Shown: positions 45,097 to 54,532, counted from the first letter of the stretch. The stretch is 64,000 bases of DNA from Brevinematales bacterium (GCA_026417555.1 JAOADA010000002.1:108144-172143), one strand, 5' to 3'. Numbers and translations are program-made. The notes: a model not told the origin generated them from the letters alone.

Positions 45097-45117
45097 TAAA
45101 AACAAACTCTTTGTCAA
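45089..45117 (-). promoter_or_regulatory. Promoter of the feo operon
   Basis: Minus strand TTGACA (45112-45117), 17 nt, TATAAT (45089-45094): a consensus promoter that would need repression. Confidence 0.88.
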
Positions 45118-45137
45118 GAAAAAGGTCTTCCCAAGAA

Positions 45138-45166
45138 TTGATTTTTTCTTTACTTTCTCCTATAAT
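45138..45166 (+). promoter_or_regulatory. Promoter of pyrB
   Basis: TTGATT (45138-45143), 17 nt, TATAAT (45161-45166). It makes the ATG at 45167 impossible as a start and supports 45194. Divergent from the feo promoter. Confidence 0.8.
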
Positions 45167-45193
45167 ATGCCAAAAGAGAAGAAAGAGGAAATC

Positions 45194-46105
45194 ATGGCGC
45201 TTTTTCATGTTCTCCAGGCTCAGCAATTCAACCGAGAGATCTTAGAAGATCTCTTTTTCCGGGCCTCACGCCTCGAACACCATCCTACCCCAAACCTTCT
45301 TCACAACAAGATTATGATCACTCTCTTTTATGAACCTTCTACCCGTACCCGGCTTTCTTTTGAAACAGCCATGATCCGGTTAGGTGGCAATGTGGTCTCT
45401 ACAGAAAACGCCACTCAGTTCTCATCGGCTGCCAAGGGTGAGACACTGGAGGACACTATCCGAGTAGTTTCTGGCTATGGGGATGTGATTGTTATCAGAC
45501 ACTTTGAAGAAGGCGCCGCCTTTCGAGCAAGTCAGGTTTCTCCCATTCCTGTGATCAATGCCGGAGATGGGACAGGACAACATCCCACCCAGGCCCTCCT
45601 TGACCTTTATACTATTCAGAAGGAACTTGGCCAAATTGATGGGGTATCCGTCGCAATGGTGGGAGATCTTGCCAACGGAAGAACGGTTCGTTCTCTTTCG
45701 TATCTCCTCTCTTTTTACAAAAACATTCGATTGTTTTTTGTCTCTCCCCCTAATGTCCGTATGAGAGAGGATATCAAAGACTACCTCCGAAGCCAGAATA
45801 TCCTCTTTTTTGAGTCAGAAAACCTGGAGGAGGTGGCTCCACAGGTGGATGTGATTTATCAGACCAGGATTCAGCGAGAACGCTTTGCAAGTATTGTTGA
45901 ATACGAAAAAACCCGTGGTATCTACATTATCACGGAAGACATCCTTCACCGAATGAAACCCCATGCCATAGTGATGCATCCTCTCCCTCGTGTAGATGAA
46001 ATCTCCTATGAAGTAGACAAAGATCCCAGGGCCGCCTATTTTCGCCAGGCTCACAATGGGCTTTTCATACGTATGGCCCTGCTTGAAAAAATTCTTGTAG
46101 GGTAA
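45194..46105 (+). CDS. pyrB: Aspartate carbamoyltransferase
   Basis: A 303-residue transcarbamoylase: carbamoyl-phosphate motif FYEPSTRTRLSFETAM (about 45-60), GTGQHPTQALLDLYTI (about 125-140) and the aspartate loop MHPLPRVDEIS near 260. It makes carbamoyl-aspartate in pyrimidine synthesis. The ATG at 45194 has AGAGGAA upstream. RecJ begins 4 nt after its stop; no pyrI is adjacent. Confidence 0.95.
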   Translation: MALFHVLQAQQFNREILEDLFFRASRLEHHPTPNLLHNKIMITLFYEPSTRTRLSFETAMIRLGGNVVSTENATQFSSAAKGETLEDTIRVVSGYGDVIVIRHFEEGAAFRASQVSPIPVINAGDGTGQHPTQALLDLYTIQKELGQIDGVSVAMVGDLANGRTVRSLSYLLSFYKNIRLFFVSPPNVRMREDIKDYLRSQNILFFESENLEEVAPQVDVIYQTRIQRERFASIVEYEKTRGIYIITEDILHRMKPHAIVMHPLPRVDEISYEVDKDPRAAYFRQAHNGLFIRMALLEKILVG

Positions 46106-46109
46106 CCCT

Positions 46110-48392
46110 ATGGTATCAGTCAAAAACCGCCGCTGGATTATGCCCCACAACACAAAACAGAAACTCCAGGAAATAAAATCCCGCCTCCCCTTTCCCGTGA
46201 TGGATCTTCTTTTAAAAACCCTTATCAATCGGGGATACCAGAGCCCTGAAAAGATCCTAACCTACCTCAAACCCCATTTTCTTCAGCTTCCTTCCCCTTT
46301 CCTCTTCAATGACATGGCCAAGGCAGTGAAACGGATTCTTGACGGTATCAAAGAGGGACATACTATCCTCATCTTTGGAGACAAGGATGTAGATGGAGTG
46401 ACAGCTACTTCTCTTCTGTATAAAACTCTCCATAAACTCAAGGCCAATGTAGTTTTCCGGGTTCCCGAGGGAGATGATAAATATGGTCTTTCTGCAGATA
46501 TCATACAGTGGGCAGCCTCAGAAGGGCTTGATCTCATCATTACGGTGGACTGTGGGATTACCGCTATCGAAGAGGTGAAACTGGCCTCAAAATTGGGCTT
46601 GGATATTATTATCACCGATCATCATGAACCACGTCAACAACTCCCCGAGGCTTTTGCCGTGATCAATCCCAAAGTAGCCGAGAGTGGGTATCCCTTTCCT
46701 TTTCTGAGTGGTGCGAGTGTAGCCATGAATCTTGCCTGGGCACTCCTTGAAGCCCACTTCCTTCATGAGTACCACAACCAAGAGCTCATCTTCTGTGATC
46801 TGGAAACTACAGGACTCAACCCCTCTCGAGACGAAATTATCGAAATTGGTGCTGTCAAGGTAAAAAATGGGGTAATTCTCGACACCTTCCAGTGTTTTCT
46901 TAAAACCGAAAAACCACTCCCCAAAGAAATTTCTCGACTCACAGGAATCACCCAGGAAATGCTTGAGAAAGAGGGTCTCCCACCACGCGAAGCCCTCGAG
47001 AAATTTTTCGCCTTTGCAGAAAACAAAAAAATCATTGGTCACAATCTCGCTGACTTTGATATGCGTTTCTTGCAACATGCCTTGAGAAAATACCTCGGGA
47101 AACACTTTTCTCCCCCTATCGAGGATACCTTGCGCCTTTCAAAGATCCTTTTTCCAAAACTCAAGGACCACAAGCTCTCCACCCTTGCGGAGGAACTCGG
47201 TATTTATATAGATACCTCACAGCTTCATAGGGCCTCTTTTGACGCTGAACTCTGTGCGAAAGTCTATCGCTCTATGATCCTTCAAAGAAATCACCCTCTC
47301 ATCCAGTCCCTCCAAGATATCATGAGCCTTGCCGCTATCGGGACTATTGCTGACATTATGCCTCTCATTGAAGAAAATAGAACCATCGTCAAAAACGGCT
47401 TGGAATTTGTCCGTTACTCTTCTATTGGACTCATCAAGCTCATCCAATCCCAGCAAATCCCTATCCAGAAAGTGAGTGTCAAGGATATTGGATGGGGTAT
47501 CGCTCCTATGCTCAACTCTCCAGGAAGAGTAGGTCAAGCCAGTATCAGTGTTGAACTTCTCCTCTCCTCAAAAATCCACGAGGTGGACGAACTCCTCAGC
47601 CATATTGTAAACAAAGACAACGAGAGACGCCAACAATTCGACAACAATCTCAAAAATATCGAAAAAAAACTCACCCCTGAAACCATTGACGAAACCGTCA
47701 TCATCCTCGAAAGCCACGAAATATCCAAGAACTCTACAGGACTTCTTTCAAACAAACTTTCTCTCCAGTACCAAAAGCCCGTTGTCGTTATTGCCGTTCA
47801 AGAGAAAGAGGCAATAGGTTCGGTTCGAAGTGCAGTCAATTTCAACGTCATCGAAATGCTGGAGCATTGTAGCGATCTTCTCTCTCAATTTGGGGGACAC
47901 AAAGCAGCTGGCGGGTTTACCATATCTAACGAAAAGCTTCCAATATTCAAAGAGAGGGTGTTGGAATACTACGAAAAATTTCAGCAAGAGGCTACGCCGG
48001 ACAAGATTCCTATTGATCTTGAGATTGATAGGCTTTCCGATATTACCCTTGACAATCTCCGCTACCTAGAAACCATGATGGAACCCATAGGTACAGGGAA
48101 TGAACTTCCTCGTATTTTTATCTCAAAAGTCAAGCTTGCCAATCCCTACTTTTTTGGCAAACAAAAAGACCATTTCCAGTGTTTCATCATCAAGGGCGAC
48201 GTAAGTCTTCCTGCCGTAGGATGGGCTTTCAAAGAGACTCTCATGAACTTTGGTTTTGACAAATTCACTGATCAATGGTTTGACATTGTTGCTGTACCAG
48301 AAATCAATCGTTACAATGGTACAGAGCAGGTGAGACTCAATCTTGTCGATATAGCCCTTCATCCCTATGAGAGAGGAGACGAATGCAGATAA
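46110..48392 (+). CDS. recJ: RecJ single-strand exonuclease with inserted DnaQ-like exonuclease domain
   Basis: A 760-residue protein. RecJ DHH motifs: GDKDVDG (90-96), VDCGI (146-150), TDHHEP (169-174), then after an insertion GTIADIMPL (411-419), and the C-terminal GGHKAAGGFT. Between ASVAMNLAWALLE and LAAIGTIADI sits a full DEDDh 3'-5' exonuclease domain (about 225-392): FCDLETTGLNP (D230, E232), IGHNLADFDMRFL (D317) and HRASFDAEL (H373, D378). All catalytic residues of both domains look intact. RecJ normally degrades 5'-3' single strands; this one may also have 3'-5' activity. Its end overlaps the next gene by 10 nt. Confidence 0.9.
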   Translation: MVSVKNRRWIMPHNTKQKLQEIKSRLPFPVMDLLLKTLINRGYQSPEKILTYLKPHFLQLPSPFLFNDMAKAVKRILDGIKEGHTILIFGDKDVDGVTATSLLYKTLHKLKANVVFRVPEGDDKYGLSADIIQWAASEGLDLIITVDCGITAIEEVKLASKLGLDIIITDHHEPRQQLPEAFAVINPKVAESGYPFPFLSGASVAMNLAWALLEAHFLHEYHNQELIFCDLETTGLNPSRDEIIEIGAVKVKNGVILDTFQCFLKTEKPLPKEISRLTGITQEMLEKEGLPPREALEKFFAFAENKKIIGHNLADFDMRFLQHALRKYLGKHFSPPIEDTLRLSKILFPKLKDHKLSTLAEELGIYIDTSQLHRASFDAELCAKVYRSMILQRNHPLIQSLQDIMSLAAIGTIADIMPLIEENRTIVKNGLEFVRYSSIGLIKLIQSQQIPIQKVSVKDIGWGIAPMLNSPGRVGQASISVELLLSSKIHEVDELLSHIVNKDNERRQQFDNNLKNIEKKLTPETIDETVIILESHEISKNSTGLLSNKLSLQYQKPVVVIAVQEKEAIGSVRSAVNFNVIEMLEHCSDLLSQFGGHKAAGGFTISNEKLPIFKERVLEYYEKFQQEATPDKIPIDLEIDRLSDITLDNLRYLETMMEPIGTGNELPRIFISKVKLANPYFFGKQKDHFQCFIIKGDVSLPAVGWAFKETLMNFGFDKFTDQWFDIVAVPEINRYNGTEQVRLNLVDIALHPYERGDECR

Positions 48393-49546
48393 AACAAGAA
48401 CTTCTTGCTTCTTCAATTTTTCTCATTGATGATTCTCTCACAAGTCTTCACCTTTTTGAAAAGATCTTGCGAGACGCTGGTTTTAGCCGAATCACCTCCT
48501 TCCAACAAGAAAGCCAAGCCCTTGTTGCCATCCTCACCAAGCCACCAGATCTTGTTCTTCTCGATATGATCCTCTCCAAAACTACCGCTGTCGATATACT
48601 CAAGACCCTCAAAAACAATGTCAAAACCAGAAATCTTCCTGTGATCGTCCTTTCCCATTCGTCAGATGAAAACCTCATCCTCCAATGTCTCCAGCAAGGA
48701 GCGGAAGACTTTATTCCCAAAGAAAGTAACCCTCTTGAAGTTCTAGTAAGAATTAACAATATCCTTTCACGCAACTACTATATGAAAAGCCTTTTTGAAA
48801 AAAACCGTCGCCTCGAAGAGGATATACGCTTTGCTGCCCACGTCCAAGAAAAATTCCAAAAGATGACCCATCTCCACATGAAATATCACCATGTTGAAGT
48901 TATCTGGCATCCTTACAACATTGCGAGTGGGGATTTTTATTTTGCCACCAGTTTTCCCCATGAAAAGACCTTTTTCTTCCTCCTGGATGTGTCAGGCCAC
49001 GGGGTAGGTGCTGCGCTTGTGGGATTTCATCTCAACTTCCTTACTCAACAATGGATCGCCACACGCCCTTTAGCCTCGGCAGAACATCTCCAACAATATG
49101 TCGAGTGGATGAACGCGGAAATGGAAAAAGAATATGGAAGTATGGGTATTTTTCTTTCCGGGATCTTTGCCCTCTGCGATGAGGAAACCCACACCCTTCA
49201 CATCATTTCTGCTGGTTCTCCACCCCCTATTGTACAAACAGACACCTTCCATACCGTAGAACTTAAAAACTCTGTGGCTATTGGGGTAGTGACTCCTGCT
49301 CTCTTTCATCTCAACAGTTTCTCTACCCTCTCATGGAAAAGACTTCTCTTTTTTACAGATGGTATCTACGAAATCCAATCCCCTTCCAAAGACATGCTCT
49401 CCCTTTCTGGTTTCATCCAGATTCTGAACTCTTTAGAAAAAGATGGCAAATTTTCTCTTGCCAATCTCTATAATCGTATCGCCAAAGAGTATTCCTATCA
49501 TTTTGAGGATGATGTCACCATTTTTATGCTGGAGAAAAAAACATGA
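48383..49546 (+). CDS. Response regulator with PP2C (SpoIIE/RsbU) phosphatase output
   Basis: A 387-residue protein. An N-terminal receiver domain (about 10-130) has the acidic pair in FLIDDS, phospho-acceptor Asp in LVLLDMIL and Lys in FIPKES. A short coiled linker precedes a PP2C domain (about 170-385) with SGDFYF, DVSGHGVGAALV, FTDGIYE and the final FEDDVTIFML. Such proteins dephosphorylate STAS partners in response to a kinase. The STAS/HATPase genes at 34457-35230 are possible but unproven partners. It overlaps holB by 4 nt. Confidence 0.92.
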   Translation: MQIKQELLASSIFLIDDSLTSLHLFEKILRDAGFSRITSFQQESQALVAILTKPPDLVLLDMILSKTTAVDILKTLKNNVKTRNLPVIVLSHSSDENLILQCLQQGAEDFIPKESNPLEVLVRINNILSRNYYMKSLFEKNRRLEEDIRFAAHVQEKFQKMTHLHMKYHHVEVIWHPYNIASGDFYFATSFPHEKTFFFLLDVSGHGVGAALVGFHLNFLTQQWIATRPLASAEHLQQYVEWMNAEMEKEYGSMGIFLSGIFALCDEETHTLHIISAGSPPPIVQTDTFHTVELKNSVAIGVVTPALFHLNSFSTLSWKRLLFFTDGIYEIQSPSKDMLSLSGFIQILNSLEKDGKFSLANLYNRIAKEYSYHFEDDVTIFMLEKKT

Positions 49547-50745
49547 CATCCTCTTTTTTTTGGAAAGGAAATCCTCGCTATCCCCTTCTTCTTCAACGTA
49601 TTCTCACTCAATCTCAAGGAAGGCTTCTCATTGTCACCGGTGAACCAGGAATAGGAAAAACCTCTCTTGTCCTTGCCATCCTAGAGAAACTCTATGGAGA
49701 GAAATTTCTTTTCTCTTCTTCTTTTCAATTCTTCCGACCAGATGAGTATCATATGAAACTCTTGTATTTTCTCACGTCTCCCTCCCCCTATCAAGAAGAG
49801 CATCTTCAACGGTGGGGAATCCAATTTCTTCTCCATATCTCTCAGCTCATCGCCCTCAAAGAGGTGAAAACTTCTTCTCTTTCCTACAAGAAGAAAAACC
49901 ACACCCTCGACGAATTCCGTACTTTCCTCAGTGAACTCATTCTGGAAAAAACCTTTGCCAAAACCCTTCTTGAAGATAAAGAACTCCAGAATCATCTTCT
50001 CACTCTTTCTGAAGACATTTCAAAAAAGAAAAGTGTCCCTTTAGCTTTCATCCATGAGGTTTTCCATTTTCACCAATACCGTAGTGATACCCCACGCCTT
50101 ACCTTCATTGGTGGATGGGAAAACGCCACCCTTGAGGCACAAAATGCCAGCCTCAAACTCTTTGAAGAGATGCCTTCTTCCAGTCGAATTATTCTTCACA
50201 CCAATGCGTTGGAGAATGTGTTGCCTACTATTATCTCTCGAAGTCTTGTGGTATCGATTCCCTCTCTTTCCCCTTCCGTTGTCAAAGAGATTCTTGGAAC
50301 ACCTTCAGACTTTCCTACCTGTACTCTCCACATGAGAGAAAGCCTCTTCAAAGAAAGATCAAAGGCCGTTGAAAGGGTGCGCTTCTTTTTTGAAGATCTT
50401 GGTTTTCGGGTGCAATATACAGATGAGTTGTTTTCCCTCGCCCAAGAAATCTCTTCAAATCCTTGGATAACCTACTTCTTTTTGGAGGAACTCCTGGCAT
50501 ATCTCAGGCTTTCTTGGCTATCCCATCAAAAAACCATCCGTGGGGGGGATGAACTCTCTCTGGAAAACCGAAAATTTGTGGTATATACTTCCGAAGCAGA
50601 GGAATGGAGGAGAGAAATCTCTTCTCTCAAAAAATCTCTCAAAAAAACTACCCTCCAATCCTCATACCTTCTCACAGACCTTCTCATCAGGCTTGCTCGC
50701 TGGATCCAAAAGAGGAAAATTGTTGACAAACATACCAAAGAATAA
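49543..50745 (+). CDS. holB: DNA polymerase III delta-prime-like clamp loader subunit
   Basis: A 400-residue protein resembling HolB: N-terminal P-loop TGEPGIGKTSL (about 32-42), the segment ENATLEAQNASLKLFEEM that matches the delta-prime AxNALLKxLEE region, then SSSRIILHTN and LPTIISRS. The region between Walker A and these motifs is longer and more divergent than in E. coli, and the zinc module is not obvious. It would help load the sliding clamp. The C-terminus is divergent. Confidence 0.78.
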   Translation: MTSSFFWKGNPRYPLLLQRILTQSQGRLLIVTGEPGIGKTSLVLAILEKLYGEKFLFSSSFQFFRPDEYHMKLLYFLTSPSPYQEEHLQRWGIQFLLHISQLIALKEVKTSSLSYKKKNHTLDEFRTFLSELILEKTFAKTLLEDKELQNHLLTLSEDISKKKSVPLAFIHEVFHFHQYRSDTPRLTFIGGWENATLEAQNASLKLFEEMPSSSRIILHTNALENVLPTIISRSLVVSIPSLSPSVVKEILGTPSDFPTCTLHMRESLFKERSKAVERVRFFFEDLGFRVQYTDELFSLAQEISSNPWITYFFLEELLAYLRLSWLSHQKTIRGGDELSLENRKFVVYTSEAEEWRREISSLKKSLKKTTLQSSYLLTDLLIRLARWIQKRKIVDKHTKE

Positions 50746-50758
50746 CGCCCGCCCCAGG

Positions 50759-51190
50759 TTAGACTGTGTGTGTGCGAACAAATTCTTCCACTGTCTTTCG
50801 GATCTCATCCCTCACCTGCCTGGTGAATACCTTTTTTTCTTCCTCCGTTCCCTGAAAGGAAGAGGGATCTCGAAATCCCCAGTGAAGCCTTTCTCCCTTG
50901 CCTGGAAAAATAGGACAGCGTTCTGCCGCTTCAGGATCACATACGGTTATCACATAGTCATACATTTTCCCGGCTTTGTAAAGATCAAAAACAGATTTTG
51001 TTTTGTTTTGTGATAAATCGTATCCAATTTCTTTCATTACCTCTACCACAAAAGGATTGAGTTTTCCAGGTTCAAGCCCTGCACTTTCTGCTTCAAAAAA
51101 ATCTCCACCGAGACGATTCAAAAAAGCCTCTGCCATTTGACTCCTGGCTGAGTTATGGATACACACAAAAAGTACCCTTTTTTTTGCCAT
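50759..51190 (-). CDS. arsC: Arsenate reductase, thioredoxin-coupled LMW-phosphatase type
   Basis: A 143-residue protein: P-loop [18 protein letters not shown] (nucleophilic Cys about 10), redox pair in [17 protein letters not shown] (about 82 and 90), and [17 protein letters not shown]. These match thioredoxin-linked ArsC enzymes, which reduce arsenate to arsenite. No arsenite pump or ArsR lies next to it. The ATG at 51190 has GGGAGG 4 nt upstream; longer in-frame starts lack support. Confidence 0.88.
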   Translation of the reverse strand: MAKKRVLFVCIHNSARSQMAEAFLNRLGGDFFEAESAGLEPGKLNPFVVEVMKEIGYDLSQNKTKSVFDLYKAGKMYDYVITVCDPEAAERCPIFPGKGERLHWGFRDPSSFQGTEEEKKVFTRQVRDEIRKTVEEFVRTHTV

Positions 51191-51316
51191 ATGTCCTCCC
51201 AAAAACCCTCTTGGGCTGTATATTTCACCCTCTTCCTGATTTGTGGCGGGCAACTCTCAGAATACCCCTCCTTCCCCAGGAAAAGGCAACAACACCACCT
51301 TTCTTTTTCCTTCAAA

Positions 51317-52180
51317 CTATACCTCCCCTCGAGCAATCTCCGTCCCTATACCAGCATCTGTCAAAAGTTCCAAAAGGAGAGAATGCTCAATCCTTCCATC
51401 AATGATATGCACCTTTTCCACACCACTCTTCACTGCTTTGAGAGCAGAGTCTATCTTGGGAATCATGCCCTCAGTAATCTTCTTCTCTCTCTTGAGTCTT
51501 TGAATTGTCGCCTCATCCACAGTTGAAAGAAAGGTTTTCTCATCATGAATATCCTCATAGATACCCTTCACGTCCGTCATGTAAATAAGCTTGTATGCCT
51601 TGAGGGCGATAGCAATCTCCCCAGCCGCTACATCTGCATTGATATTGTAGGTTTTCCCATCCTCTCCTACCCCAACAGGAGAAATCACTGGCACATACCC
51701 TCCAGCAAGAAGGGTTTCAATAACCCCTGGTTGAATAGACACAATCTCACCTACCAATCCAATGTCCTTTGGGCCTTTTTTCCTTGCCAAGATCAAACGG
51801 TTATCCTTGCCAGAGAGTCCTACGGCTTTTATTCCATGATTATTTACCGCAGCAACCAGCTCTTTGTTAATACACCCACTCAAAACCATCTCTGTGATCA
51901 TCATTGTCTCTTCATCCGTATAGCGATACCCATCTACAAACTTTGGTTCCATTCCCAAGCGCTTCATCATTTCTGAGATAGCTGGCCCTCCTCCATGCAC
52001 AATAACCATCTGAATACCTATCAGTCTCAAGAGAGCAATATCTTGCATCACAAGTTCTTTGAGCTTTGGAGACTCCATAGCATTTCCACCGTATTTAATA
52101 ACTACTGTCTTGCCAGAAAATTCCCGAATATAGGGAAGAGCCTCCATGATGATTCGTGCTTTTTCAATATACCTTTCCAT
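51317..52180 (-). CDS. argB: Acetylglutamate kinase
   Basis: A 287-residue amino acid kinase: VVIKYGGNAME (about 26-36), IVHGGGPAISEMMKRLG, and the C-terminal EKKITEGMIPKIDSALKAV with MTDVKGIYED. It phosphorylates N-acetylglutamate in arginine synthesis. The N-terminal helix present here is typical of arginine-sensitive hexameric enzymes, though feedback control is inference. It lies 9 nt after the fumarase-like gene. Confidence 0.95.
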   Translation of the reverse strand: MERYIEKARIIMEALPYIREFSGKTVVIKYGGNAMESPKLKELVMQDIALLRLIGIQMVIVHGGGPAISEMMKRLGMEPKFVDGYRYTDEETMMITEMVLSGCINKELVAAVNNHGIKAVGLSGKDNRLILARKKGPKDIGLVGEIVSIQPGVIETLLAGGYVPVISPVGVGEDGKTYNINADVAAGEIAIALKAYKLIYMTDVKGIYEDIHDEKTFLSTVDEATIQRLKREKKITEGMIPKIDSALKAVKSGVEKVHIIDGRIEHSLLLELLTDAGIGTEIARGEV

Positions 52181-52189
52181 ATCTCTCTC

Positions 52190-53020
52190 CTAGAATGAAA
52201 AATGTCCCTGACGAACTGCATGACACCCCAAAGAAAAGGCCACAGGAAGTGTGGCAATATGACACGGAAGAAGCTTTACAAAAACATCCATAACAGTTTC
52301 CCCAAACCCAAGCCCTTGAAAACCCACAGAAAGCTCGTTGATTCTCTTTTTGAGATTCTGGGCTATCTCATAGGCAAGGGGATCGCGAGAAACATACCCA
52401 AGGGGTTTCAAAAGCATGTGTTTTGAGGCACTGAGTGCCTTTTCTAACGTACCACCAATACCTACACCAAGAATATAAGGGGGACACCCCTTTGAACCAA
52501 TATGCCTCATCTCCTCTACAATCCACTCTTCTATTTCTTTCTGTCCATCCGTCGGAAGAAAAAGCCGGGTTCGCGTCACATTTTCTGACCCACCCCCCTT
52601 TACAAGGACAATGCCTTCGAGAGTTTCCGTTTCTGTCCACTCCGTCGTAATAAAAACAGGGGTATTATCCCCTGTATTTTCTCTTGTTAAGGGATGCGCC
52701 AAAGAGGCTCGAAGATGGTGTTTCTTGTAAAAAGCACGCACCACCTCCTCTACCGTTTCCTGAAGAGGAAAATCCACACATACTTTCCCATGATAAAGGT
52801 AGAGTTGAACATATCCCGTATCTTGACACAGGGCTCTTTTTTCCTCCTGGGCTAAAAAGGCATTTTCTTCATACATCTCCACTATCATTTTTGCTTCACC
52901 AGCAAGATCTTCTTTCACTTTCCCAAAGTACCATCGTACATCTGATCGTAAGGAAAAATGCGCCGTATAGAGGGCCTCCTCCATACGGCGAACAAAATCC
53001 TTCTTTCGTATCCGTTTCAC
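52190..53020 (-). CDS. Class I fumarate hydratase/tartrate dehydratase alpha-type subunit
   Basis: A 276-residue Fe-S hydro-lyase subunit: Cys in RALCQDTGYVQLY, GSKGCPPYILGVGIGGTLEK and CHIATLPVAFSLGCHA; the first three Cys-rich segments fit the 4Fe-4S site of the TtdA/fumarase N-terminal family. Such subunits need a beta (C-terminal) partner, which is not encoded beside it. I chose GTG at 53020, which overlaps the upstream stop (GTGA), over a TTG at 53029 whose ribosome site is too near. Confidence 0.83.
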   Translation of the reverse strand: MKRIRKKDFVRRMEEALYTAHFSLRSDVRWYFGKVKEDLAGEAKMIVEMYEENAFLAQEEKRALCQDTGYVQLYLYHGKVCVDFPLQETVEEVVRAFYKKHHLRASLAHPLTRENTGDNTPVFITTEWTETETLEGIVLVKGGGSENVTRTRLFLPTDGQKEIEEWIVEEMRHIGSKGCPPYILGVGIGGTLEKALSASKHMLLKPLGYVSRDPLAYEIAQNLKKRINELSVGFQGLGFGETVMDVFVKLLPCHIATLPVAFSLGCHAVRQGHFSF

Positions 53021-53250
53021 TGAGAACAACCCTCACATTTTGCCTCAGATTTTCCCTCTGAGCAAGAAGTCTTTTTGTAGTCTGTGACATAAAATCCACT
53101 TCCCTTGAAGATGATGCCCATCCCTCCACCAATTTTTCGTTTTACCTTTCCCCCACAGGAAGGACACTGCTCAAGGGGTGGTTCACTCATCATCTGAAAG
53201 GTCTCAAACTCATGCTTACATTCCAGACATGCATAATCATAGTGTGGCAT
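53017..53250 (-). CDS. FmdB-family zinc ribbon protein
   Basis: A 77-residue FmdB-like protein: MPHYDYACLECKHEFE and EQCPSCGGKVKRKIGG form a CxxC/CxxC zinc ribbon, followed by GIIFKGSGFYVTDYK typical of the family. The tail has extra Cys residues (CSEGKSEAKCEGC). The function of the family is not clear. GGAGG precedes the ATG. Confidence 0.88.
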   Translation of the reverse strand: MPHYDYACLECKHEFETFQMMSEPPLEQCPSCGGKVKRKIGGGMGIIFKGSGFYVTDYKKTSCSEGKSEAKCEGCSQ

Positions 53251-53274
53251 CCTTACCTCCTTTATCTTGATGAT

Positions 53275-54498
53275 TTACCATGAGAGTGTCTTCAGCCGTT
53301 CTATAGCTTCAAGGACATTGGACTGATCACCAAAAGCCGACAACCGAAAATATCCATCCCCATTTTTTCCAAATCCAATACCAGGGGTTCCTACTACTTG
53401 GATATTTTCCAAAAGATAATCAAAAAATCTCCAAGAGTCCATAGGTGTTTTAAACCATATATACGGGGAATGGACTCCTCCTGTACAGGGGAGCCCAAGG
53501 GAAACAATAGCATCACGAATACGTCTAGCATTCTCCTTGTAATAGTTAAGGACTTCTCGAATCTCCTTTTGTCCCTCCGGGGTAAAAACAGCCGCTGCTG
53601 CCCGCTGAACAGGATAAGATACTCCATTAAACTTTGTAGATTGACGACGAAACCAGAGAGAATGAAGAGAAAGTGTATGCCCCTTCTTTGTTCTCACCTT
53701 TATTTCCTTGGGAACAATAGTATAAGCACAACGAGTACCTGTGAAACCAGCTGTTTTAGAAAGACTACGAAATTCCACAGCGACTTCTCTTGCTCCATCT
53801 ATTTCATAAATACTCTTTGGAATAGAAGGATCCTCCACAAATGCCTCATACGCCGCATCAAAAAGGAGAAGACTTCCATACCGGTGAGCATACTCCACCC
53901 ACTGTTTCAGTTCCTCTTTTGTGAGTACCTGACCAGTAGGATTATTTGGAAAACATAAATAGACCACATCAACACGTTTTTTAGGAAGAGCTGGCTTGAA
54001 ATCATTCTCCAGGGTAGCATCAAGATAAACGAAACGGGTATATCTTCCATGAGACAATTTCCCTGCTCGCCCTGCCATAACGTTACTATCTACATAAACA
54101 GGATACACAGGATCAGGAATGGCTAGAGAAATCTTTGTATCAAATAACTCCTGGAAATTTGCTGTATCTTCTTTTGCCCCCGTGGAAATAAATATCTCAT
54201 CAGGAGAAACAGAAATACCCCTCTCCTGAAAATCTACCCTCGCAATAGCCTCCCGCAAAAATTCATACCCCTGTTCTGGTCCATACCCTCGAAATGTTTC
54301 CTTTCTTGCCATTTCTTCCACACCCTGTTGAAAAGCTCGAATAACAGAGGGAACCAGAGGTTGAGTCACATCTCCAATTCCTAACCTGATAATTTTTTTC
54401 TCAGGGTGCTTTTCCTGGTACATCCTCACCCTTTTTGCCACCTCAGAAAAAAGATAACTCCCTTGCAAGAGAGTGTAATTCTCGTTTACACGAACCAT
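53275..54498 (-). CDS. dapL: LL-diaminopimelate aminotransferase
   Basis: A 407-residue class I/II aminotransferase with the DapL N-terminus (NENYTLLQGSYLFSEVAKR), RLGIGDVTQPLVPSV, CFPNNPTG and the PLP lysine in SLSKTAGFTG (about 240). DapL converts tetrahydrodipicolinate directly to LL-DAP and is known from spirochaetes, chlamydiae and plants. It starts 34 nt past parB with a parS site in between. GGAGG precedes the ATG. Confidence 0.93.
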   Translation of the reverse strand: MVRVNENYTLLQGSYLFSEVAKRVRMYQEKHPEKKIIRLGIGDVTQPLVPSVIRAFQQGVEEMARKETFRGYGPEQGYEFLREAIARVDFQERGISVSPDEIFISTGAKEDTANFQELFDTKISLAIPDPVYPVYVDSNVMAGRAGKLSHGRYTRFVYLDATLENDFKPALPKKRVDVVYLCFPNNPTGQVLTKEELKQWVEYAHRYGSLLLFDAAYEAFVEDPSIPKSIYEIDGAREVAVEFRSLSKTAGFTGTRCAYTIVPKEIKVRTKKGHTLSLHSLWFRRQSTKFNGVSYPVQRAAAAVFTPEGQKEIREVLNYYKENARRIRDAIVSLGLPCTGGVHSPYIWFKTPMDSWRFFDYLLENIQVVGTPGIGFGKNGDGYFRLSAFGDQSNVLEAIERLKTLSW

Positions 54499-54516
54499 CT
54501 CTATCCTCCACTCTTT

Positions 54517-54532
54517 TGTTTCACGTGAAACA
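54517..54532. promoter_or_regulatory. parS site 1
   Basis: TGTTTCACGTGAAACA, identical to the 16-bp bacterial parS consensus. It abuts the parB stop codon and lies between parB and dapL. Confidence 0.92.
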
